34,419 nucleotides of DNA. Source: Rhodospirillaceae bacterium (GTDB lineage: Bacteria; Pseudomonadota; Alphaproteobacteria; UBA6615). The DNA lies in NCBI GenBank assembly GCA_018667335.1, contig JABIVD010000057.1, positions 1 through 34,419 of the forward strand. Reading direction: 5' to 3'. Below the pieces are notes generated by a model. It worked only from the letters and a program-made list of their open reading frames with translations. It did no database searches and was not told where the DNA came from. Below are positions 8,071 to 15,663 of this stretch, piece after piece (positions within the stretch are counted from its first letter, which is position 1; every line of letters begins with the position of its first letter). A program made the translations under genes and the position numbers.

Positions 8071-9024
8071 ATGAGGCGGAAGCGCGCAGAGTTCGAAATC
8101 TTCAACCTGTCGTTCCTCGACGTGATCTCGTGCGGGTTCGGCGCGGTCGTGCTGCTGGTGCTGATCTCGCCCTTCGGGGTCTCGGATGAGGCCGGGGGCA
8201 CCGACGAGACGAGCACCCTGTTGCAGCGCCTGATCGGCACCGAGGCGCGCATCGAGCAACTGGAGGCGGCACTCGGGCGCGAGGCCGAGACCCTGGCCCA
8301 GACCCGCGCCCGGCTGGAGGCCGAGGGCACGGCGGTCAGCACGGCCGAACGCGATCTCAGATCGGCGAGTGACACGGCGGCGGAACTGGCCCGGAACGTC
8401 GAGGGGCTGCAGACGGTCGAGAGCGCATTGCGCAACCAGGCCCGCGCCGGGGTCTCTGCGCCCGAAAATGCACCGCGCGACGCCGAGGTCGGCGGCATTC
8501 CGGTCGACAGCGAGTTCGTGGTCTTCGTCGTCGATACGTCGGGGAGCATGCAGTCGATCTGGGAGCGGGTCACCCGCGAGGTCGAAAACATCATTCGCAT
8601 CCACCCGCAGATCAAGGGCTTCCAGGTTCTGAACGACAACGGAACCCATCTGATTGGTGGCTACCGCGGGCGCTGGATCCCCGACACGAAGGGCGCGCGT
8701 GACCGGGCGATCCGCCTGTTCCGCAGCTGGAAGAGCGCGTCGAATTCGAGCCCGGTCGAGGGGCTGGAGGTGGCGCTCAAGCGCTATGTGAAGCCCAACG
8801 AAAAGGTCTCGATCTATATCTTCGGGGACGACTACACCGGGTCTTCCTATGACCCGGTGATCGCGACCCTGTCGCGGCTCAACAAGAACCGGATCACCGG
8901 CGAGCCCAAGGCGCGGGTCCACGCGATCGGGTTCATATCGCTGCAGACCGAGGGGCGGTTCGAGACCCTGATGCGCGAGGTGACGCGGCAGAACAACGGC
9001 ACGTTTGTCGCCCTGCCGCGGTGA
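8071..9024 (+). CDS. single-pass vWA protein 2
   Basis: This 317-residue paralogue of the preceding gene has the same plan. A basic start is followed by a membrane helix (11-33) with the FLDVISCGFGAVVLL signature, a coiled coil (45-120), and a vWA domain from about 147. Its MIDAS begins DTSGS (D155, S157, S159). The Thr position appears to be Ser in NSSPVEGL, and the Asp is in FGDDYTG, so metal binding may be weaker than in paralogue 1. AGGA lies 8 bases before ATG 8071, and the start is 10 bases after the previous stop. Two different vWA partners for one channel subunit suggest a heterodimeric shaft. It is the last gene of the operon and converges on the cupredoxin gene. Confidence 0.9.
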   Translation: MRRKRAEFEIFNLSFLDVISCGFGAVVLLVLISPFGVSDEAGGTDETSTLLQRLIGTEARIEQLEAALGREAETLAQTRARLEAEGTAVSTAERDLRSASDTAAELARNVEGLQTVESALRNQARAGVSAPENAPRDAEVGGIPVDSEFVVFVVDTSGSMQSIWERVTREVENIIRIHPQIKGFQVLNDNGTHLIGGYRGRWIPDTKGARDRAIRLFRSWKSASNSSPVEGLEVALKRYVKPNEKVSIYIFGDDYTGSSYDPVIATLSRLNKNRITGEPKARVHAIGFISLQTEGRFETLMREVTRQNNGTFVALPR

Positions 9025-9077
9025 TGGCCCCTCCAGGTCGGGCGGCGCCGGCCAACCCGGCCAGGTTCGCCCAGTTC

Positions 9078-9416
9078 CTAGACGAGATTGATGCGCGCCT
9101 TCATGTGCGGATGGAAGGCACAATGATAGGTGCGTGAGAGCGCCTCGCTGACCTCGACGACCTGGCTCTGCCCCTTCTTGAGGGTGCCGGTGTCGAACCC
9201 GTCATCGTCGGCGGTGGCCGTGTGCGGCGCGAGGTCGAAGTTGGTCCAGCGGATCATGTCGCCGGTGCGGACATCGAGGCGGGCGGGCACAAACTTGAAC
9301 CGGCGTATCGCGATGTCGTGTGTGACACCCTTTTCCGCGAGTGCGCCCACCGGCCGGATGACCGCTGCGACGGCGCTTGCCATCGCAGCGGTGACGAAAT
9401 TTCGTCTGTTCAGCAT
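9078..9416 (-). CDS. small cupredoxin
   Basis: The 112-residue protein begins MLNRRNFVTAAMASAVAAVI, a Tat/Sec-like export signal. The rest is a plastocyanin-type beta barrel with GDMIRWTNFDLAPHTATADD and a C-terminal YHCAFHPHM. The His in APHTA and the Cys, His and Met in C-x2-H-x2-M are the expected type 1 copper ligands. It probably acts as a periplasmic copper electron carrier or copper-binding protein. It starts 5 bases after the stop of the DUF4142 gene and so should share its transcript. Confidence 0.88.
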   Translation of the reverse strand: MLNRRNFVTAAMASAVAAVIRPVGALAEKGVTHDIAIRRFKFVPARLDVRTGDMIRWTNFDLAPHTATADDDGFDTGTLKKGQSQVVEVSEALSRTYHCAFHPHMKARINLV

Positions 9417-9421
9417 CGGCT

Positions 9422-9946
9422 CTACTTCAGCGCCTTGACCATGTTGCCGGCATGGCCTTCGTGCACCTTGAAGATCTCCAGCCCCTGCTCGAAGAGCGCC
9501 TTCACCTCGGCGTTGTCGATGTTCGGGAGGAACGTGTTCTCGACCAGTCCGTTGACCGCCTGGTGGTAGGCCAGCTCGTTGGCCGCATATGCCCGATCGA
9601 ATTCGACACCGCGAAGGGCGGAGAGATCGTCGATGATCTTTTCGGCGTTGGCATTGAGCGTCCGGCTCAGGAAATTGTCCTGGGCCTGGGCATCCAGCTT
9701 CGCCAACAGGTCCAGCGCCGCCGTGTTCACAGCCGTATGGTCGCGGATCATGGTCTCGGCGAAGGTCCGGACCTCCGGTGAGCTGGTGAGCGCGAGAGCC
9801 AGGTGGGCGTAGCGGATATCGATATTGTCCGCCGTGTAGGCGACATGGGCGATTTCCAGATCGTTGAGTGTGGCGGCGTCCTGGGCGACGGCATGTGTGC
9901 CGGTCAGCATTGAGACAGCGAGGAACGCGATTGCGAGAGGTTTCAT
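9422..9946 (-). CDS. DUF4142 exported helical protein
   Basis: The ATG at 9946 has GGAGAA 6 bases upstream. The 174-residue product has a signal peptide (MKPLAIAFLAVSMLTGTHAVA, cut before QD), then an all-helical ferritin-like DUF4142 domain with FAETMIRDH, FDRAYAANELAYHQ and KALFEQGLEIFKVHEGHA. The function of DUF4142 is unknown; His and Glu in the helices could bind metal. It heads a two-gene unit with the cupredoxin and is divergent from the AraC gene, whose product may control it. Confidence 0.88.
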   Translation of the reverse strand: MKPLAIAFLAVSMLTGTHAVAQDAATLNDLEIAHVAYTADNIDIRYAHLALALTSSPEVRTFAETMIRDHTAVNTAALDLLAKLDAQAQDNFLSRTLNANAEKIIDDLSALRGVEFDRAYAANELAYHQAVNGLVENTFLPNIDNAEVKALFEQGLEIFKVHEGHAGNMVKALK

Positions 9947-10009
9947 ATTGGTTCTCCGGGTTGATTGGAGACCGTAATATGATCGCGCTAGTCCGAACAT
10001 ATAATGCCT

Positions 10010-10039
10010 GATAGTTCACAAAAGATGACAGATCGTTCA
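10010..10039. promoter_or_regulatory. direct repeat, possible AraC-family operator
   Basis: GATAGTTCA at 10010-10018 and GATCGTTCA at 10031-10039 match at 8 of 9 bases and are 21 bases apart, two helical turns. That is the usual layout of AraC-family half-sites. A possible minus-strand -10 box (TATTAC, 9979-9974) would place the repeats just upstream of the DUF4142 promoter. They also lie 42 bases before the regulator start. Confidence 0.45.
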
Positions 10040-10080
10040 GATAACTGGACGAATGCGTGTATTGTCTGGATACTGCGCGG

Positions 10081-11022
10081 ATGCTTGATGTTCTCAGTGA
10101 TGTGCTTTCGCGCCTGGCGATCCGGGGCACCCTCTATTTCCGAACCTCGTTCACGTCACCCTGGGGGGTGGAAGTGCCGCCGTTCGAGAATGTCGCGCGG
10201 TTTCACTATGCGGCCCGCGGTGAATGTCTCGTGCGGGTTGCGGGCGCACCGGACGTTGTGTCGCTGGCCCAGGGGGACCTCGTGATCATTCCCCATGGTG
10301 CGGGCCATAGCCTGTATTGCGCCGCGACCGAGGATGACGCGATCCTGCATCTCGATCGCGTCATAGAAGAGTCGGGCTATGACGGGGACGGCGTACTCGT
10401 TTATGGCGGCGATTCTTCGGACGACCGGCCGACCCAGCTCATCTGCGGCCACATCTCGTTTGCGTCCGATGCGCGGCACGCGATCTTCGAGCGGCTCCCG
10501 CCCTATATCCACATCCGAAACTACGGCGAATCCTCGGCCTCATGGATGGAGGCGACGCTGCGGGCCATCGGTGAAGAGGCGGGACAAGACCGGATGGGGG
10601 CCGACCTCATCGCCCTGAAGATGTCGGAGGTGATCTTCGCGCAGGCGCTCCGGACGTTTATCGAAAGCCAGGCGGCCGAGCGGGTCGGCCTCTCGGGTTT
10701 CGCCGATCCGCATATTGGCCGCGCGCTGACGGCCTTTCACAAACAGCCCGCCGTCGCCTGGACAGTGGAGAGCCTGGCGCGGGAGGCGGGCTTGTCCCGC
10801 ACCGGCTTTGCACAGCGCTTCGCGCAAAAGATGGGGGTCACGCCGATGCAGTATCTGACGAGCTGGCGGGTGCAACTGGCACGCGAGGCGTTGGCCGAAG
10901 GCCAGGTCAGCACGGTCGAAGCCGCCGAACTGGCAGGCTATGTGTCCGAGGCCGCCTTCGCCCGGGTTTTCAAGAAGGATGTGGGAGTAACACCGGCGGC
11001 CTACCGGGCCTCACGGGCTTGA
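10081..11022 (+). CDS. AraC-family regulator with cupin sensor
   Basis: The protein has 313 residues from ATG 10081; an upstream GTG (10057) would add 8 residues, but MLDVLSDVLSRLAIRGTLYF is the usual family start. The N-terminal half is a cupin ligand-binding domain with SPWGVEVPP, GDLVIIPHGAGHSLY and FERLPPYIHI. The C-terminal 100 residues hold two helix-turn-helix motifs, seen in WTVESLAREAGLSRTGFAQRF and VEAAELAGYVSEAAFARVF followed by GVTPAAYR. The ligand is unknown. It is divergent from the DUF4142/cupredoxin pair and converges on the ABC permease gene. Confidence 0.92.
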   Translation: MLDVLSDVLSRLAIRGTLYFRTSFTSPWGVEVPPFENVARFHYAARGECLVRVAGAPDVVSLAQGDLVIIPHGAGHSLYCAATEDDAILHLDRVIEESGYDGDGVLVYGGDSSDDRPTQLICGHISFASDARHAIFERLPPYIHIRNYGESSASWMEATLRAIGEEAGQDRMGADLIALKMSEVIFAQALRTFIESQAAERVGLSGFADPHIGRALTAFHKQPAVAWTVESLAREAGLSRTGFAQRFAQKMGVTPMQYLTSWRVQLAREALAEGQVSTVEAAELAGYVSEAAFARVFKKDVGVTPAAYRASRA

Positions 11023-11047
11023 CCTTAAGGCGCGGGTGAGACCCCGC

Positions 11048-11974
11048 CTATCGCCGCGTCGCCCGGGGGTCGAGGGCGTCCTGCAGCCCGTCGCCCAGGA
11101 AGTTGAACGCCATCACGGTGACGAAGATGACCACGCCCGGCCAGACGGCCAGCGCGGGCGCGCGGGTGGCCAGCTCCTGGGCGTTGGTCAGCATGTTGCC
11201 CCAGCTCGGGATGGGCGGCTGGATGCCGAGCCCCAGGAAACTCAGCACCGATTCCAGCAGAATCACCGTGCCGATCGAAAGCGTGGTCGCGACGATGATG
11301 GGCGAGACGATGTTCGGCAGGATGTGGCGCAGCATGATTGTGGCCGGCCGCGCGCCCATGGCCTCGGCCGCGCGGACAAACTCGCGCGTTCGAACAGACA
11401 AGGTGCCCGCCCGCACAAGGCGGGCGACCGTGGTCCAGCCGACCAGCGCGATGATGAAGATGATCCGGTAGAGGCTCGCCAATTCCGAATTGGCGATGTC
11501 CGGGGGCACGCCCACTTTGGCCAGATCTACCGCCGCCAGGATGATCAGCAGCGGCAGCAGGGGCAGGGCGATGAATCCATCGGTGCTGCGCATCAGGAGC
11601 GTGTCCAGGCGTCCGCCGTAGTAGCCGGCGAGCAGTCCGACCGCCGTGCCGATCGTGGCTGCGCCCAGCGCCGCCACCAGACCCACCAGCAAGGAGATGC
11701 GTCCGCCATAGAGCAGGCGCACCAGCACGTCGCGCCCGGCCTCGTCGGTGCCGAGCCAGTGGCTGCCATCAGGGGCGGCGTACTGGTTGAACAGATCGAC
11801 CCGGGTGGCATCGACGCCGAGGACCGCCTCGAAGGCCGGTGCGAGCAGGGCGGCCAGCGCGATCAGGACCAGCGCGGCGGCGCTCAGCATCGCCGGGCGA
11901 TTGCGCCGGAACCGCTGCCAGAACATTGAACGCCCGGCGGATGTCCCGCCCTGGGTGTCGGCGGCCATCGTCAT
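11048..11974 (-). CDS. oligopeptide-type ABC permease, DppC/OppC family
   Basis: The 308-residue inner-membrane protein has an N-terminal membrane helix (MLSAAALVLIALAALLAP), the conserved HWLGTDEAGRDVLVRLLYGG block, and several further helices. The EAA-type coupling loop reads EFVRAAEAMGARPATIMLRHILPN and contacts the ATPase. The C-terminus (GDGLQDALDPRATRR) is standard for this subunit. Together with the DppB-like and binding-protein genes it forms a nickel/peptide-type importer. Its start lies in a duplicated segment (see the repeat at 11957-12017). Confidence 0.93.
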   Translation of the reverse strand: MTMAADTQGGTSAGRSMFWQRFRRNRPAMLSAAALVLIALAALLAPAFEAVLGVDATRVDLFNQYAAPDGSHWLGTDEAGRDVLVRLLYGGRISLLVGLVAALGAATIGTAVGLLAGYYGGRLDTLLMRSTDGFIALPLLPLLIILAAVDLAKVGVPPDIANSELASLYRIIFIIALVGWTTVARLVRAGTLSVRTREFVRAAEAMGARPATIMLRHILPNIVSPIIVATTLSIGTVILLESVLSFLGLGIQPPIPSWGNMLTNAQELATRAPALAVWPGVVIFVTVMAFNFLGDGLQDALDPRATRR

Positions 11975-12017
11975 GCCGCCTCGTTTGTTAGGTCGGCGGC
12001 CATCGTCATGCCGCCTC
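11957..12017. repeat. 26-base direct repeat over the dppB/dppC junction
   Basis: Positions 11957-11982 and 11992-12017 are identical over 26 bases, 35 bases apart. Each copy carries a GAGGCGGCATGA segment on the minus strand, that is, a stop/start overlap. A tandem duplication has separated two genes that previously overlapped. Confidence 0.9.
11971..12009 (-). CDS. 12-codon mini-ORF bridging two permease genes
   Basis: The ORF MTMAADLTNEAA starts in an ATGA overlap with the stop of the DppB-like gene and ends in an ATGA overlap with the start of the DppC-like gene. It is a by-product of the 35-base duplication. It may let ribosomes re-initiate twice and keep translation of the two permeases coupled. 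The peptide itself is unlikely to have a function. Confidence 0.4.
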   Translation of the reverse strand: MTMAADLTNEAA

Positions 12018-12971
12018 CAGCGCCCGGAAGCTGATGCGGGGGTCGAGGGCGGCGTAGGCGATGTCGGCCAGGAAGTTGCCGATCAGCACAACGAGGGTCG
12101 CCAGCAGCAGCCCGACAAGCGCCAGGTTGAAGTCGTTGCCGAGAATGGAATCGTAGATCAGCTTTCCCATGCCGAGATAGCCGAACATTGTTTCGGTGAT
12201 CAGCGCGCCCGAGAAGAGCGTTCCGAAGTCGAGCGCGATGATCGTGGTCAGCGGCAGCATCGCGTTGCGCAGCCCGTGGCCGAACACGGTCCGCCGGGGC
12301 CCGAGGCCCTTGGCGCGCGCGGTGCGGATGTAATCCTGGCGCAGCACCTCGATCATGGCGGCGCGGGCGAACCGGGTGTAGCCGGCCAGGCTGGCGATGG
12401 TCAGGGTGACAACCGGCAGGACCAGAAACTCCAGCCGTGCGAAGAAGCCGGCGTCGGCCGCCCCCATGCCGCCGGCCGGCAGCCAGCCGAGTGCTACGGC
12501 GAAGATCATGATGAACAGAAGTGCCAGCCAGAAGGGCGGCACCGAGATGCCCGCGAAGCAGAACAGGTTGATCGCCCCGTCGAGCTTCGATTGGGGGCGG
12601 GTCGCGGCGATCACGCCCAGGGGGATGGCGACGAGGATGGCGACGATCGAGCTCAGCCCGAGCAGAATCACGGTGTTGCCCAGCCGGGGCAGCAGGATCT
12701 CCAGGACGGGGCGGTTGTAGGTGCGCGAGAAACCCAGATCGCCGGTGAACACGCCGCCCAGCCAGTTGGCGTAGCGTTCCCACAGGGGCAGATCGAGCCC
12801 GTGCAGGCGTTTGAGGCGCTCGCCGTCCGCCGGGGTGAGATCGGGGTTCGACGCGATCATGATGTCGATGGGGTCGCCGGGCATCAGCCCGATCAGCATG
12901 AAGACGACGAACGACATGACCGCCAGCACGACGGCCATGCCGAACAGACGCCGGATCAGGAAGGCTAACAA
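12006..12971 (-). CDS. oligopeptide-type ABC permease, DppB/OppB family
   Basis: The 321-residue protein begins MLAFLIRRLFGMAVVLAVMS, the typical start of this subunit, with TTG at 12971 as start codon. It has the FVVFMLIGLMPGDP motif, LGFSRTYNRPV, and the coupling loop YTRFARAAMIEVLRQDYIRT followed by ARAKGLG. The C-terminal region ends YAALDPRISFRALEAA. About six membrane helices are expected. No good ribosome-binding site is visible. An 82-base gap containing a palindromic repeat separates it from the binding-protein gene upstream. Confidence 0.92.
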   Translation of the reverse strand: MLAFLIRRLFGMAVVLAVMSFVVFMLIGLMPGDPIDIMIASNPDLTPADGERLKRLHGLDLPLWERYANWLGGVFTGDLGFSRTYNRPVLEILLPRLGNTVILLGLSSIVAILVAIPLGVIAATRPQSKLDGAINLFCFAGISVPPFWLALLFIMIFAVALGWLPAGGMGAADAGFFARLEFLVLPVVTLTIASLAGYTRFARAAMIEVLRQDYIRTARAKGLGPRRTVFGHGLRNAMLPLTTIIALDFGTLFSGALITETMFGYLGMGKLIYDSILGNDFNLALVGLLLATLVVLIGNFLADIAYAALDPRISFRALEAA

Positions 12972-13006
12972 GGACCCATCATGGGTTTGTGCGGGGTCGC
13001 GACATG

Positions 13007-13033
13007 GATGCCCGGATCAAGTCCGGGCATGAC
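13007..13033. repeat. REP-like palindrome
   Basis: ATGCCCGGA-TCAAG-TCCGGGCAT (arms 13008-13016 and 13022-13030) followed by GAC. It has the same 9-base arms as the copy at 33582-33604 and is nearly identical to that at 14827-14849. It lies between the binding-protein and permease genes, where it could stabilise the upstream mRNA. Confidence 0.88.
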
Positions 13034-13053
13034 GCATGGTGGTGATTGCCGGC

Positions 13054-14721
13054 TCACTGCGCCGTCCAGTTCTCGATCCAGAGCGTACTCGGATACTGAT
13101 GGCCGGTCGGTGTCACGCCGTTGAGCCATTGGGGCATGACGAACGCGTTGGCGCGGAAATACAGCGGCAGCACGGGCAGTTCGTCTGCATAGGTCTGCTG
13201 GATCGTCGTCCAGTGGCGTTTCTGTGCCTCGGCCCCGCATTCCACCTCGACCCGATCGATCGCCTCGTCCATCACGGGGTTGGCGAACCCGGGGTAGTTC
13301 TGGCCCGACCAGCCATTGTCGGCGGTCGGGATCATGGAGGAGTGCATGGTCGTGCGCGGGATGTTCTCAGGTGTCGAGAACCAGGCGAACATGGCCATCG
13401 CGGAGAATTCGCGCTGGCGGATGGTCTGGCCGAAGAGCACCCGGGCGGGCTGATTGCGGATGCGCAGGTCGACGCCGACCTCGCGCAGGTTCGACTGGAT
13501 GACCTGTTCGACCAGCTCGCGCACCCGGTTGCCGGCGGTGGTCATGATCTCGATGCGCAGCGGCTCACCGGCCGCGTTGTGGCGGATGCCCTTGCGGATA
13601 TCGGTCCAGCCCGCCGCGTCGAGCATGGTGCGGGCCGCGTCCGGGTCGAACGCATATTTGCGAACATCGTCAGTGTGCACGGCGTCGAGCGGGTGCACGA
13701 AGGTGTCGGCGACCGGTTGTTTGCCCTCGAACAGGCGCTCGCTGATCGCGCGGCGATCGATGGCGTGCAGGAGCGCGCGGCGGACCCGCCTGTCTTCGAG
13801 AAGGGGATTGTCGAGCCGCAGATCCACATGTTCGTAGAACAGGCCGGGCTTGAAGACCACGTTGAAGCGGTCGCCATGGCGCTTCTCGAACGCGATCGCC
13901 TGATCCAGAGAAATGCCGTCCTCGCCGGCGATGTAGTCGATCTCGCCCGACAGCAAATTCGCTTCCAGTGCCGCCGTGTTCTCGATCGTGCGCACGGTGA
14001 TGCGCTTGAACGCCGGTTTCTTGCCCCACCATGTGGGGTTGGGCTCGAGGGTGATTGTGGCGCCGGGCTCGACCCGGGCGATGCGGTAGGGCCCGAAATA
14101 GAGCCCGGCCCGGGTCGGGTCTGTGTCGTAGGCATTGCGGGTGCGGTAGGCGGCGGGATCGCGCGCCGCTGCGGCCTCCAGATGGGCCGGGACGAGCTCG
14201 AAATCGTTGATCGCCTCGGCGTTGCAGGTGCGCTTGTTCCAGAAGATGGTGAAGCGTTGCGCATCGTGCGCCACGATCTTCTCCATCCGCCGGTAGAGTT
14301 CCTGGTTGTTGATACCTGCGGTCTCGTCGCGCCCGATCGCCCAGGTGAACTTCACGTCTTCGGTGGAGACCGGCGTCCCGTCGCCCCAGGTCGCACCGGC
14401 GCGGATCGTGTAATCGACCTCCAGCCCGGGTTCGCCTTCGGGTGTGGTCCAGTCACGGATGGTGCCGGCCGCGCGCGAGGGCAGGGTCTCGCACAGCATG
14501 CAGATGAGTTTCCAGTCCGCGTCGTAGACGGTGAAGGGCCGCCGGGTCATGCCGTTGATCAGCGACAGGACCACATGGCTGGCGAGGTTCGGGTGGAAGC
14601 CCTGGGGGAACTGGCTGACGCCGATGACCAGCTCGTCGCGTTTGCTGTCCTGTGTCAGGGCGGGGGTCGAGGCGAGAGCAGTCGCGATGACGGCGGCGGC
14701 GAGGACGGTATGAAATTTCAA
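13054..14721 (-). CDS. extracellular solute-binding protein, family 5
   Basis: A TTG at 14721 gives MKFHTVLAAAVIATALASTPALTQ, a clean signal peptide, with GGAGTGG just upstream; a GTG at 14790 would bury this signal. The mature protein of about 530 residues is a DppA/OppA-type periplasmic receptor, with GVSQFPQGFHPNLASH, YTIRAGATWGDGTPVSTEDV, GPYRIARVEPG, DNPLLEDRRVRRALLHAIDR and YADELPVLPLYF. It delivers peptides or another solute to the permeases encoded downstream. The ligand cannot be read from the sequence. Confidence 0.92.
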   Translation of the reverse strand: MKFHTVLAAAVIATALASTPALTQDSKRDELVIGVSQFPQGFHPNLASHVVLSLINGMTRRPFTVYDADWKLICMLCETLPSRAAGTIRDWTTPEGEPGLEVDYTIRAGATWGDGTPVSTEDVKFTWAIGRDETAGINNQELYRRMEKIVAHDAQRFTIFWNKRTCNAEAINDFELVPAHLEAAAARDPAAYRTRNAYDTDPTRAGLYFGPYRIARVEPGATITLEPNPTWWGKKPAFKRITVRTIENTAALEANLLSGEIDYIAGEDGISLDQAIAFEKRHGDRFNVVFKPGLFYEHVDLRLDNPLLEDRRVRRALLHAIDRRAISERLFEGKQPVADTFVHPLDAVHTDDVRKYAFDPDAARTMLDAAGWTDIRKGIRHNAAGEPLRIEIMTTAGNRVRELVEQVIQSNLREVGVDLRIRNQPARVLFGQTIRQREFSAMAMFAWFSTPENIPRTTMHSSMIPTADNGWSGQNYPGFANPVMDEAIDRVEVECGAEAQKRHWTTIQQTYADELPVLPLYFRANAFVMPQWLNGVTPTGHQYPSTLWIENWTAQ

Positions 14722-14825
14722 GGGACCACTCCGCTCCGGCAAACCATAATCAGGTGCCCATTCTAGGCGATCTGGCCGGCGAACGGACAATCAACATTCC
14801 GCGTTGGCGCGGGGGGGGTGTTGGA

Positions 14826-14852
14826 GATGCCCGGGTCAAGCCCGGGCATGAC
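14826..14852. repeat. REP-like palindrome
   Basis: ATGCCCGGG-TCAAG-CCCGGGCAT, arms 14827-14835 and 14841-14849. Compared with the copies at 13007 and 33582, the innermost arm pair is changed from A/T to G/C on both sides, a compensatory change that supports selection for the hairpin. It lies between pyrE and the binding-protein gene. Confidence 0.88.
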
Positions 14853-14871
14853 GGTTTTGTGGTTGGCATGC

Positions 14872-14896
14872 GCGGGCGGGTCTGCGACCCGCCCGC
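14872..14896 (-). terminator. strong hairpin just after pyrE
   Basis: A perfect 11-base stem (14872-14882 with 14886-14896) and a 3-base loop begin 3 bases after the pyrE stop. No T-run follows on the minus strand, so it may be a 3'-end stabilising hairpin rather than a classical intrinsic terminator. Confidence 0.5.
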
Positions 14897-14899
14897 CGT

Positions 14900-15586
14900 T
14901 CACGCCATGGGTTTCCAGCCGTCGGGGTCGTGCAGATAGTCCTCGACGCTGTCGAGCTGTTCGCTCGAGAAGGAACCCTGTTCGCGCGCGGCATCGAGGA
15001 CATCCCACCAGGTCGCCAGCGCGTGGAGCCCGACGCCGAGCTCGTCCATCGTCGTCTGGCTCTCGGGGAAGATCCCGTAATGAAAGACCACGTAGGTGTG
15101 TTCCACCTTCGCGTCCGCGGCGCGTAGCGCCTCGATGAAACGGACCTTGCTGCCGCCATCCGTGGTTAAATCCTCGACCAGCAGCACGCGGGCGCCGTCA
15201 TCGAGTGCGCCCTCGATCTGCGCCATCCGGCCAAACCCCTTGGGTTCCTTGCGGACGTAGACCATGGGTTTGCCCAGTGCCACGGCGATGAAGGCGGCGT
15301 AGGGAATCCCTGCCGTCTCTCCGCCGGCGACGGCGTCAATATTGTCCCGGCCGATATCGCGGTCGATCAGCGCGACGGCATGGGCGGTCATCGCCTCACG
15401 CGCCTCGGGGAAGGCGATGACGCGGCGGCAATCGATGTAACTGGGGCTGACCCGCCCGGAGGTGAAGGTGTAGGGGTCTTCGGGCCTGAAATTCACCGCG
15501 CCGATATCGAGCAGGTAATGCGCCGTGTTGCGCGCGGCCGCGGCTGCGGCTTCGCTGCCATGCACCATATTGTCCGGTCGTGCCAT
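14900..15586 (-). CDS. pyrE: orotate phosphoribosyltransferase
   Basis: The 228-residue enzyme converts orotate and PRPP to OMP in pyrimidine synthesis. The N-terminal region has PEDPYTFTSGRVSPSYIDCR. The flexible-loop region has YVRKEPKGFGR. The PRPP-binding motif reads VLLVEDLTTDGGSK, the form seen in alphaproteobacterial PyrE. Length and motifs are complete. GGGG lies about 7 bases before ATG 15586. It appears to be monocistronic, with a hairpin close behind its stop. Confidence 0.95.
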   Translation of the reverse strand: MARPDNMVHGSEAAAAAARNTAHYLLDIGAVNFRPEDPYTFTSGRVSPSYIDCRRVIAFPEAREAMTAHAVALIDRDIGRDNIDAVAGGETAGIPYAAFIAVALGKPMVYVRKEPKGFGRMAQIEGALDDGARVLLVEDLTTDGGSKVRFIEALRAADAKVEHTYVVFHYGIFPESQTTMDELGVGLHALATWWDVLDAAREQGSFSSEQLDSVEDYLHDPDGWKPMA

Positions 15587-15663
15587 GGATTTTCCCCGTT
15601 CCGTGTCAGTCGTTGAAGTTTGTTCCCGCGCGAAAGAAATTAGCGGGTTGGACTGAGTCGCGC

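Noticed and set aside
346-9024. Zorya-type anti-phage defence
   Set aside because: A MotA-like channel is present, but the partner lacks a MotB/OmpA peptidoglycan-binding domain. No helicase or nuclease (ZorC, ZorD, ZorE) is nearby, and the partners are envelope proteins.
9025-9077. Bidirectional terminator between vWA 2 and cupredoxin genes
   Set aside because: Only a 5-base GCCGG/CCGGC stem without a T-tract; too weak to call.
9078-10130. A single 350-codon minus-strand gene covering cupredoxin and upstream sequence
   Set aside because: Only the last 112 codons look like a protein (signal plus copper ligands). The upstream part is out of frame with the well-supported DUF4142 gene.
11028-11049. 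Hairpin AGGCGCGGGT..ACCCCGCCT as a terminator between AraC and dppC-like genes
   Set aside because: The stem is imperfect, extends into the dppC-like stop, and has no T-run on either side.
13036-14766. 576-codon plus-strand ORF
   Set aside because: It is the antisense of the well-supported family 5 binding protein. Similar long antisense ORFs at 4799-6100, 11036-11929, 18564-19496 and 29370-30410 are also shadows.
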